5,314 nucleotides of DNA. Source: Microbacterium sp. (GTDB taxonomy: Bacteria; Actinomycetota; Actinomycetes; Actinomycetales; Microbacteriaceae). Where the stretch lies: assembly GCF_003248605.1 (NCBI RefSeq), contig NZ_QFPF01000137.1, forward strand, positions 1 through 5,314, read 5' to 3'. Position 1 is the first letter of the stretch. Each line of letters opens with the position of its first letter. Below the pieces are notes generated by a model that was not told the origin of the DNA, did not search any database, and worked only from the letters and a program-made list of their open reading frames with translations. This document shows, piece by piece, positions 1 to 4,731 of this stretch. A program made the position numbers and the translations under genes.

Positions 1-729
1 GTGGCCGATCGATGCGGCGCGCGCGAAGTCGAGCGCGAGCGTGGACTTACCGAGGGCCGGGCGCGCGGCGATGATGATGAGCTGGCCGGGGTGCAGCCCG
101 TTGGTGAGGTCGTCCATCTCGGCGAAACCGGTGGGCACGCCCATCATCATGCCGTCGCGGCCGCGGGCTGCCTCGATCTCTTCGACGGCGGCGTCGACGG
201 CGATCGTGAGGGGAACGTAGTCCTCGGTCTCCTGCGAACCCGTCACCGAGTAGATCTCGGCCTGCGCGTTGTTGACCAGGTCGAGGGCCTCACCCTGACC
301 CGAGTAACCCATCTGCACGATGCGGGTGCCAGCATCCACCAGGCGACGCAGTAGCGCCCGCTCAGCGACGATCGTGGCGTAATAGCCCGCGTTGGCCGCG
401 GTCGGCACGATCGAGGTGAGGCTGTGCAGATAGTCGGCACCACCCGCGCGCTGCAGATCGCCGGTCTTGATCAGCTCGTCGGTGACGGCGACCACATCGG
501 TGGGCTCGCCGTGGGAGTAGAGGGTGAGCAGCGCCTCGAAGATGACCTCGTGCTTGGGCACGTAGAAGTCCGGCCCGCGCAGGGTCTCGACGACGTCGGC
601 GACGGCGTCCTTCGACAGCAGCATGCCGCCCAGGGTGCTCTGCTCGGCGAGCAGGTCGTGCGGTGGGGTGCGCTCATTGGTGCGGGGGCCTCCGCCCATC
701 CGCTCCTCGGAAATGTCCGCGATCGACAC
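1..729 (-). CDS. dnaB: Replicative DNA helicase DnaB, N-terminal half (partial)
   Basis: This is the ring-shaped hexameric helicase that unwinds DNA ahead of the replisome and interacts with primase. The 243 visible residues begin MSIADISEERMGGG. They contain the N-terminal primase-interacting domain (about residues 24-125, with motifs such as AEQSTLGGMLLSKDAV and PTAANAGYYA), a linker, and the start of the RecA-like ATPase domain. The Walker A motif ARPALGKST lies near the window edge, with its lysine at residue 228. The gene runs off the left edge; the family is usually about 450 residues, so roughly half is missing and any intein in the missing part cannot be seen. The GTG start at 729 is preferred because GGAGAGGAG lies 5 nt upstream and the N-terminus reads naturally. 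The in-frame ATG at residue 11 also has a GAGGAG upstream and is the alternative. The gene diverges from the secreted-protein gene at 1378. Confidence 0.97.
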   Translation of the reverse strand, partial: MSIADISEERMGGGPRTNERTPPHDLLAEQSTLGGMLLSKDAVADVVETLRGPDFYVPKHEVIFEALLTLYSHGEPTDVVAVTDELIKTGDLQRAGGADYLHSLTSIVPTAANAGYYATIVAERALLRRLVDAGTRIVQMGYSGQGEALDLVNNAQAEIYSVTGSQETEDYVPLTIAVDAAVEEIEAARGRDGMMMGVPTGFAEMDDLTNGLHPGQLIIIAARPALGKSTLALDFARAASIGH

Positions 730-947
730 CCGCACTCCTCTCCGCCGCCATTCGGCATGTTTCCGCTCTCGCGGACACTGTGCGCCCCGGTCGGTGCGCC
801 TCGTCGTGCACCCTGACGGACGCACCTCGCTTTCGCCGAACACGGAGGCCGTCACTGCGCCTCGATGTCCCTCGCACCAGCACAGCAGAGCCCTCCGACA
901 TCCGCCCGACAGACATCGTCGGGCCTCCCCCGAAAGTGCGTTTCCTC

Positions 948-976
948 ACGGTATGGGTCGCCCCGACGGAGCGCAA
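948..976 (-). promoter_or_regulatory. Candidate dnaB promoter
   Basis: Read on the minus strand there is TTGCGC (971-976) as a -35-like hexamer, a 17-bp spacer, and TACCGT (948-953) fitting the TAnnnT -10 pattern. Transcription would start near 941, giving an untranslated leader of about 210 nt before the GTG at 729. The perfect DnaA-box-like 9-mer at 984-992 lies 7 bp upstream of the -35. The hexamers are only moderate matches, so this is a candidate. Confidence 0.35.
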
Positions 977-983
977 GACAGCC

Positions 984-1182
984 TGTGGATAACTCTGTGG
1001 AGAGAGTCGGGAACACGCCGCCCTGCCTGTGGATGGAGCCTGTGGAGAACTAGATGAGACAGCTCTCATCTGCGAAATAATGAGGCCATTGACCTGGGAT
1101 TTACTGTTTCACAGCCTGTGGAATCAGAATCAGTTGAACCGTTGATTGAAGGTTGCCCTTAGTGACTGTGGGGTGTGTACAA
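984..1182 (-). promoter_or_regulatory. Cluster of DnaA-box-like 9-mers, all in one orientation
   Basis: The minus strand at 984-992 reads TTATCCACA, the classical DnaA-box consensus. Related words in the same orientation are CTCTCCACA (996-1004), CCATCCACA (1028-1036), TTCTCCACA (1041-1049, one mismatch), GATTCCACA (1117-1125, weak) and TTGTACACA (1174-1182, one mismatch to the high-GC variant TTGTCCACA). Two pairs are spaced 12 and 13 bp start to start, close to one helical turn. The plus-strand word GCCTGTGGA occurs four times (981, 1025, 1038, 1114), and a 12-bp word starting ACAGCC is repeated exactly at 978 and 1111. The location beside dnaB suggests DnaA-dependent control or another replication role, which is inference. 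Confidence 0.5.
1052..1071. repeat. Perfect 8-bp-arm inverted repeat, operator-like
   Basis: AGATGAGA (1052-1059) and TCTCATCT (1064-1071) are exact reverse complements separated by CAGC. There is no following T-run, so a terminator is unlikely. The position in the middle of a divergent intergenic region, between DnaA-box-like words, suits a dimeric repressor or activator site. I do not recognise the regulator. Confidence 0.45.
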
Positions 1183-1186
1183 CTCT

Positions 1187-1214
1187 GGGGGGATTTGTCC
1201 CCCAAATGGGGGAT
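1187..1214. repeat. G5 / C5 / G5 element with alternative pairings
   Basis: A run of six G (1187-1192), ATTTGT, five C (1199-1203), AAAT, and five G (1208-1212) follow one another. The C-tract can pair with either flanking G-tract, and ATTTG (1193-1197) is the inverse of CAAAT (1203-1207). The word GGGGGAT occurs at 1188 and 1208, 20 bp apart, so same-face protein binding is an alternative reading. It lies upstream of the candidate promoter at 1290, which favours a DNA site over an RNA switch unless another promoter lies further upstream. Confidence 0.35.
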
Positions 1215-1289
1215 AGCGCAAGCCGAGGTGAGACCCGGGCGTGTCGGCGATCCCGCCGCCGGGCGTGTCGCGAATCTGGGCACGAGGGG

Positions 1290-1319
1290 TTTACACCAAG
1301 CGATATACGGGCGTATCGT
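1290..1319 (+). promoter_or_regulatory. Candidate promoter of the secreted-protein genes
   Basis: TTTACA (1290-1295, 5 of 6 to TTGACA), an 18-bp spacer and TATCGT (1314-1319, 4 of 6 to TATAAT) would start transcription near 1326, about 50 nt before the ATG at 1378. A small inverted repeat, ATACG (1305-1309) and CGTAT (1312-1316), overlaps the -10 hexamer and could be an operator. Confidence 0.4.
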
Positions 1320-1377
1320 CGCCGCACGGCGGAATCCGACGTCCGGGTCCGCACGAGTCCGACCGGGGGGTGAGGGC

Positions 1378-2391
1378 ATGAACGTCGCGCGCGGCAGAAT
1401 CGCGAAGCGTGGCCGGTGGACCGCCATCGGTCTCGGCGTCGGCTTCGCCTGGGCCGCCCTGGCACTCTTCGCCGCACCCGACAGTGCGTCGGCCGCCACC
1501 ACGGACGACTCCGGCGATCGCGGGCTGCTCGGCACACTCACCTCGACCGTCGACGGCGTCGGCGAGGCGGCGAACTCCCTCGTCACCGACGTGGATGCTG
1601 TCGCTTCGGCCACCCTCGACGTCGTCGAGCCCGCGGTGGTCGATGTCGTGACACCGGTCGTCACCCACCTCCCCGAGCCGGTCGCCGCACCCGTTGCGAA
1701 CCTCACCTCGACCGCCGTCGACACAGCAGAAGCGGTGACGGGACACGTCACCGCGACGATCACGCGGGTCGACACGGCGGTCGTGAGCGCCGTGAACCGC
1801 ACCGTGGGTGCCGTGGCGGAGGCGGCGGGCACCTCCGACCGACTCGGGGCGATCGTCGGCTCCGGAACGATCGAGCCCGGACTGCTCTCGACCGAAGTCG
1901 TCACCGTCGTCGACCGTCTCGCCGCTCTGCTGACGCCGCTCTCGGCGCCTCCTGCCGGCACGGCACTGCCGCCGATCACCCTTCCCGATGTGCCCGGCGT
2001 CGCGACACCGCAGGCGCCCTCGACTCTCCCGCAGGCCGCTCCACTCACCCCCGCCGCCACGACCCCCGTCGCGACTGCCGCGCCCGATCCGATCGCCTCA
2101 CCGGCGTTCTGGGCGAGCCTTGCCGCGGTCGCGGGGGTTGCCGGCGTCGTAGCCGCGGCCCCCGGCATCCCGAGTGCGTTCTCCGGATCGGGTTCGGGCG
2201 GCCTCGGCGCGCCGGCGGGTTCGGCGAGCGGCGGCAGCTGGAGTTCGGGATCCGCGGGACCGGCTGCCCTGGTCGGCGCGCTGCTGTCGGCGGCATGGAC
2301 GGCCGCACTCATCGCACTCGACCGCGCCCGCAGAGCGGGCCTGCGCCTGCCCGGCGCACCCGTCTTCGCCACCGACACCACCCCTGACTGA
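1378..2391 (+). CDS. Exported Ala/Val/Thr-rich protein with C-terminal membrane segment, family not recognised
   Basis: This 337-residue protein belongs to no family I recognise. Residues 1-39 look like a signal peptide: a basic start (ARGRIAKRGR), a hydrophobic core (about 15-33) and a cleavage site SASA|A. Residues 50-180 are rich in Ala, Val, Thr and Asp, with loosely recurring V-D-x-V patterns. Residues 185-240 are Pro/Ala/Thr-rich. A hydrophobic stretch follows (244-262), then a Gly/Ser-rich linker (268-294), then a second hydrophobic helix (about 295-314) followed by DRARRAGLRL. That order fits a C-terminal membrane anchor with a short cytoplasmic tail. There is no cysteine and no LPxTG-type signal. 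The start was chosen for the signal peptide and a weak GGTGAGG upstream; the open frame extends further 5' without sensible sequence. The next gene lies 81 bp downstream, also encodes an exported protein, and is probably co-transcribed. An envelope or surface-layer role is inference. Confidence 0.8.
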   Translation: MNVARGRIAKRGRWTAIGLGVGFAWAALALFAAPDSASAATTDDSGDRGLLGTLTSTVDGVGEAANSLVTDVDAVASATLDVVEPAVVDVVTPVVTHLPEPVAAPVANLTSTAVDTAEAVTGHVTATITRVDTAVVSAVNRTVGAVAEAAGTSDRLGAIVGSGTIEPGLLSTEVVTVVDRLAALLTPLSAPPAGTALPPITLPDVPGVATPQAPSTLPQAAPLTPAATTPVATAAPDPIASPAFWASLAAVAGVAGVVAAAPGIPSAFSGSGSGGLGAPAGSASGGSWSSGSAGPAALVGALLSAAWTAALIALDRARRAGLRLPGAPVFATDTTPD

Positions 2392-2401
2392 GGGGCGCTC
2401 C

Positions 2402-2443
2402 GCCGCGTTCGCGCGGCAGATGCACTCGCGCGCTTCGGCGCGC
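2402..2443 (+). repeat. Two tandem TTCG-tetraloop hairpins between the secreted-protein genes
   Basis: GCCGCG (2402-2407), TTCG, CGCGGC (2412-2417) form one perfect 6-bp stem. GCGCGC (2428-2433), TTCG, GCGCGC (2438-2443) form another 10 nt later. UUCG loops closed by GC-rich stems are exceptionally stable in RNA. They sit 11 nt after the stop of the first gene and end 17 nt before the AGGAGA ribosome-binding site of the second. No U-run follows, so they more likely act in mRNA stability, processing or partial attenuation than as a full terminator. Confidence 0.5.
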
Positions 2444-2472
2444 TCTTCCCCAACTCAGTCAGGAGAATCATC

Positions 2473-3702
2473 ATGCACACCTTCATCAAGCGAGCGCTCC
2501 TCGGAGCGTTCATCGGCGGCGGCATCGCCGTCCTCGGAGCGGGGGTCGCCAACGCGGCCGAGACGACCGGCGACGACGGGCTGCTCTCGGGCACCCAGGC
2601 GCTGCTCGGGGTCGAGGCGCCCCTCACGGTCGGCGGCAACGCCATCTCGCTGCTCGGCGATTCGTCGTCGGCGGGCGCCGCCACGACCGCTCCCGCTGCT
2701 GCGCCCGCACCGGCGGGCAGCACGTCCGGAGAGGACGGCGCCGCATCGGGCACGCAGGCGCTCGTGACCGTCTCAGTGCCCGTCACGGTGTCGGGCAACG
2801 GCATCTCGGTGCTGGGCGACAGTGCGTCCACAGGCGCTCAGACGGCGGTTCCGGCTCCAGCTCCGGCTCCAGCTCCGGCTCCAGCCGAACCGGCCACGAC
2901 GGATGCTGCCGCACCGACCACTTCGGGCGATGACGCGATCGCCGGAGGCACCCAGGTGATCGCGCCGATCACCGCGCCCGTCACGGTCGCCGGCAACGCC
3001 GTCTCGGTACTCGGCGACAGCGCCTCTGCGGACGCGACGTCGAGCGGTGCGGTGCCCGGACCAGCGGGCACCGACGGAACCGGCCCGACGACGAGCGGTG
3101 ACGACAGCATCCTGAGCGGAACTCAGCTCGCGGCGCCGGTCGCCGCACCCGTGACCGTCGGCGGCAACGCCGTGTCGGTGCTCGGCGACAGCGCATCCGC
3201 GGGCGCGACATCGGGTGGAGCGATCCCCGGATCAGCGGGCACCGACGGAACCGGCCCGGCGACGAGCGGTGCGGACAGCATCCTGGGTGGAACGCAGCTC
3301 AGCCTGCCCCTCGTCGCTCCCGTGACCGTCGGCGGCAACGCCATCTCGGTCATCGGCGACAGCACGACGACCGAACCCGTCACCGGCCCGACGAACCCGG
3401 GTACGACCGACCCGGGCGACCCCGGCACGACCGACCCGGGCGACCCCGGCACGACCGACCCGGGCACGACCGACCCGGGGGAGCCGGGCGACCCGGCGAT
3501 CCCCGGCACCCCCGTCGACGGAACGGACGGGGCGATGGTGACCGGCGGCCTCGCCTCGGTCGTCGGCACACCCGCGGGCGCTGAACTGGCGCAGACGGGC
3601 GGCAACGGCGGCTCTGCGCTGCTCGCGTTGGCCGTGGGCGTCGCGGCGATCGCCGTGGGCCTCGGCCTGCGGCTCGGCCGGACAGCTCACTCGCGGCGCT
3701 GA
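2473..3702 (+). CDS. Chaplin-like five-repeat surface protein with LAxTG sortase signal
   Basis: This 409-residue protein has a signal peptide (residues 1-28, cut ANA|A) and five copies of a roughly 32-residue unit (33-64, 86-117, 152-183, 209-240, 266-297). A D/P/G/T-rich wall-spanning stretch follows (about 301-350), then LAQTG (372-376), a hydrophobic helix (381-399) and a basic tail. The unit's core, PVTVxGNxxSVLGDS, resembles the chaplin domain (DUF320/ChpA-C family; core PVNVCGNTVNVVG). Chaplins are secreted amyloid-forming proteins of Streptomyces aerial hyphae, and long chaplins carry LAxTG, read by class E sortases. The chaplin cysteine position is Gly, Ser, Ala, Gly, Gly in the five units, and the whole protein lacks cysteine. 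The start is clear: AGGAGA lies 6 nt upstream of the ATG. Covalent wall attachment is well supported by the motif; assembly into a surface coat is inference. A cell-wall adhesin of another repeat family is the alternative. Confidence 0.85.
   Translation: MHTFIKRALLGAFIGGGIAVLGAGVANAAETTGDDGLLSGTQALLGVEAPLTVGGNAISLLGDSSSAGAATTAPAAAPAPAGSTSGEDGAASGTQALVTVSVPVTVSGNGISVLGDSASTGAQTAVPAPAPAPAPAPAEPATTDAAAPTTSGDDAIAGGTQVIAPITAPVTVAGNAVSVLGDSASADATSSGAVPGPAGTDGTGPTTSGDDSILSGTQLAAPVAAPVTVGGNAVSVLGDSASAGATSGGAIPGSAGTDGTGPATSGADSILGGTQLSLPLVAPVTVGGNAISVIGDSTTTEPVTGPTNPGTTDPGDPGTTDPGDPGTTDPGTTDPGEPGDPAIPGTPVDGTDGAMVTGGLASVVGTPAGAELAQTGGNGGSALLALAVGVAAIAVGLGLRLGRTAHSRR
2569..3363 (+). repeat. Five chaplin-like protein repeats encoded in tandem
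   Basis: Units lie at 2569-2664, 2728-2823, 2926-3021, 3097-3192 and 3268-3363. Their pattern is TSGDDxxxxGTQ, then 4-7 variable residues, then PVTVxGNxxSVLGDS; the invariant Asn is at residues 56, 109, 175, 232 and 289. The last three units are spaced exactly 57 residues (171 bp) and share long stretches of identical DNA, for example the segment beginning CAGCGGGCACCG at 3062 and again at 3233. This points to recent internal duplication. Confidence 0.85.
2851..2886 (+). repeat. 12-bp tandem repeat encoding an Ala-Pro run
   Basis: CCGGCTCCAGCT is present three times in direct succession, the last copy with one changed final base. It encodes alternating Pro-Ala between repeat units 2 and 3 of the wall protein, probably an extended rigid spacer. 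Short perfect repeats of this type are prone to slippage in whole-codon steps. Confidence 0.8.
3400..3495 (+). repeat. GTTDPGDP octapeptide repeats
   Basis: Residues 310-341 of the wall protein read GTTDPGDP twice, then GTTDP, GTTDPGEP and GDP. The 24-bp DNA unit is almost perfectly repeated. It lies between the last chaplin-like unit and the sortase signal, where wall-anchored proteins usually have a Pro/Gly-rich wall-spanning region. Copy number may vary between strains. Confidence 0.85.
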
Positions 3703-3727
3703 CCCGTCGAGTCGGCACCCCGACGGC

Positions 3728-3793
3728 GTTGGGGCGTCGAAATCACCGTGGGGCGCGGAGCAGCTCGCCCCACGGTGGCGCTGACGCCCCAAC
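3728..3793. repeat. Long imperfect inverted repeat downstream of the wall-protein gene
   Basis: GTTGGGGCGTC (3728-3738) pairs with GACGCCCCAAC (3783-3793), and CACCGTGGGGCG (3744-3755) with CGCCCCACGGTG (3766-3777). This gives 23 pairs interrupted by a symmetric 5-nt mismatch, with a 10-nt loop. It starts 26 bp after the stop at 3702, so it could end or protect the plus-strand transcript. There is no T-run. The right arm is also part of the 40-bp tandem repeat, so it may be a remnant of an intergenic repeat family instead. Confidence 0.6.
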
Positions 3794-3850
3794 GTCGAAG
3801 AGCGACTCCCCACGGTGGCGCTGACGCCCCAACGTCGAAGAGCGACTCCC
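3771..3850. repeat. Perfect 40-bp tandem direct repeat
   Basis: Positions 3771-3810 and 3811-3850 are identical over all 40 bases, each beginning CACGGTGGCGCTGACG and ending GCGACTCCC. The identity also includes CCC before each copy. Each unit contains a small GTCG/CGAC stem around AAGAG. The partly inverted copy at 3728-3755 makes three related elements in about 120 bp. The perfect identity suggests recent duplication. Confidence 0.9.
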
Positions 3851-3880
3851 CCAGACCCAGGGAGCGACGCACCCAAACGA

Positions 3881-3918
3881 CGGATGCCGCGGGACCCCGA
3901 GGGGCTCCGCGGCATCCG
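3881..3918 (-). terminator. Terminator of the rpsF-ssb-rpsR-rplI operon
   Basis: CGGATGCCGCGG (3881-3892) and CCGCGGCATCCG (3907-3918) are perfect 12-bp arms. A CCCC/GGGG inner stem (3895-3898 and 3901-3904) follows a small internal loop. On the minus strand the hairpin begins 20 nt after the rplI stop and is followed by TCGTTTGGG, a poor U-tract, as is common in high-GC actinobacteria. In the convergent layout it could also block transcription arriving from the plus strand. Confidence 0.7.
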
Positions 3919-3921
3919 CGT

Positions 3922-3938
3922 GCGCAGAAGCGCTGCGC
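3922..3938 (-). repeat. Small hairpin directly after the rplI stop
   Basis: GCGCAG (3922-3927) and CTGCGC (3933-3938) are exact reverse complements around a 5-nt loop, abutting the rplI stop codon at 3939-3941. Together with the larger hairpin it gives a two-stem 3' end for the operon mRNA. Confidence 0.5.
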
Positions 3939-4391
3939 TTACTTGGCGGCGATCACCTGGAGGGTGATCACGGCGGTCAGGTCGTCACGCAGACGGACCG
4001 TGGCCTCGTGCTCGCCCACCGACTTGATCGGCGACGGGAAGTGCACCTTGCGCTTGTCGATCTCGCCCAGGCCCGCGGCCTTGACGGCGTCGGCGACGGC
4101 ATCGGTCTTGACCGAGCCGAACAGGCGCCCCTCGGCGCCGGCCTTGACGACCAGGCGCACCTTGGTGCCCTCGAGGGTGTTCTTCAGCGCCACGGCCTCT
4201 TCGTGGTCGTGGATGGCGCGGGCCTCGCGGGCGGCGCGGATGGACGCCACCTGCTTCTCGCCACCGCGCGTCCACGCGACGGCGAAGCCCTGGGGGATGA
4301 GGTAGTTGCGGGCGTACCCGTTCTTGACCTCGATGACGTCACCGGCGCTGCCGAGTCCGGCCACCTCGTTCGTGAGAATCAGCTTCGACAT
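3939..4391 (-). CDS. rplI: 50S ribosomal protein bL9
   Basis: bL9 binds 23S rRNA at the base of the L1 stalk and helps keep the reading frame during translation. The 150-residue product has the typical length. The N-terminal RNA-binding domain (residues 1-50) has the family signature [23 protein letters not shown] long connecting helix follows (about 45-78, with [12 protein letters not shown]), then the C-terminal domain (about 80-150, with [16 protein letters not shown]). The ATG at 4391 is preceded by AAGGAG 6 nt upstream; that site overlaps the TAA stop of rpsR, only 10 nt separate the two genes, and this favours coupled translation. It is the last gene of its operon here. The usual downstream neighbour dnaB lies about 3.2 kb further on, beyond two opposite-strand genes. 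Confidence 0.98.
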   Translation of the reverse strand: MSKLILTNEVAGLGSAGDVIEVKNGYARNYLIPQGFAVAWTRGGEKQVASIRAAREARAIHDHEEAVALKNTLEGTKVRLVVKAGAEGRLFGSVKTDAVADAVKAAGLGEIDKRKVHFPSPIKSVGEHEATVRLRDDLTAVITLQVIAAK

Positions 4392-4401
4392 GGGTTACTC
4401 C

Positions 4402-4656
4402 TTAGCGGCCGGCGCCGGCGTAGGGCAGGAGCGCCATCTCGCGGGCGTTCTTGATCGCGGTCGCGATGAGGCGCTGCTCCTGCACCGAGACACCGGTGAT
4501 ACGACGGGCACGGATCTTGCCGCGCTCCGAGACGAACTTGCGAAGCGTGGCGACATCCTTGTAGTCGATGACGCCGACGCGGGTCGGCTTCGCGGGGGCG
4601 GCGTTCTTCGCGCCCTTCCGCGGCTTGCGGCGATCGCCGCTGGACTTTCCAGCCAT
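4402..4656 (-). CDS. rpsR: 30S ribosomal protein bS18, cysteine-free form
   Basis: bS18 is a platform protein of the small subunit that pairs with bS6. The 84-residue product has a basic N-terminus ([15 protein letters not shown]) and the diagnostic core [26 protein letters not shown], then [23 protein letters not shown]. The start at 4656 has AAGGAAG 3 nt upstream. No cysteine is present: where zinc-binding S18 proteins have CxxC before IDYKD and a Cys after RITG, this protein has TRVGV and VSV. It is therefore the zinc-independent (C-) type although it sits in the main ssb/rplI locus. The 105-bp gap to ssb upstream contains a palindrome; the gap to rplI is 10 bp. Confidence 0.98.
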   Translation of the reverse strand: MAGKSSGDRRKPRKGAKNAAPAKPTRVGVIDYKDVATLRKFVSERGKIRARRITGVSVQEQRLIATAIKNAREMALLPYAGAGR

Positions 4657-4731
4657 GGTCTTCCTTCAGGTGTGAGGTCGGATGCTGCGGCCCGGCCAGT
4701 CGCCCGGCGCGCCTCTCGGCTCGCGGGCAGA

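Larger units (their letters stand above)
730..1377. other. Divergent intergenic region between dnaB and the first secreted-protein gene
   Basis: This 648-bp stretch has no convincing gene. Open frames across it show no recognisable protein and simply continue GC-rich frames from dnaB. It reads as a regulatory region. About 730-970 is the probable dnaB leader and promoter. 984-1182 holds repeated TGTGGA-type DnaA-box-like words. 1051-1170 is strikingly AT-rich for this window (54 G+C of 120 by hand count, 45%). 1052-1071 is a perfect inverted repeat, 1187-1214 is a G5/C5/G5 element, and 1290-1319 is a candidate plus-strand promoter. A small RNA cannot be excluded, but nothing specific supports one. 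Confidence 0.7.

Noticed and set aside
623..1069. Open frames on both strands across the dnaB start and the intergenic region
   Set aside because: They are Arg/Pro/Ser-rich with no domain and no good start context, and overlap the dnaB 5' end. They are typical chance frames in GC-rich DNA.
984..1182. Main chromosomal origin oriC
   Set aside because: The canonical oriC lies by dnaA/dnaN, which are not in this window. Most of the boxes are imperfect and the AT-rich pocket is short. It is kept only as an origin-like regulatory cluster.
1416..2387. Arg-rich open frame on the plus strand inside the first secreted-protein gene
   Set aside because: It is a shifted frame of the real gene, full of Arg/His codons, with no signal peptide or domain.
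1101..2831. Long 576-codon open frame on the minus strand, overlapping both secreted-protein genes
   Set aside because: It mirrors the GC-rich plus-strand genes, has no recognisable domain and reads through the repeats and the regulatory region. The plus-strand frames have signal peptides, ordered repeats, a sortase signal and a good ribosome-binding site.
3728..3793. Insertion-sequence ends
   Set aside because: The inverted arms are only 10 bp apart with no transposase, and no flanking target-site duplication is visible.
3771..3850. CRISPR array
   Set aside because: Two 40-bp units are directly adjacent with no spacer between them, so this is a tandem duplication and not a repeat-spacer array.
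3232..3915. Minus-strand open frame through the repeat region and the convergent gap
   Set aside because: The translation is an antisense image of the repeats plus terminator and tandem-repeat DNA, with no independent support.
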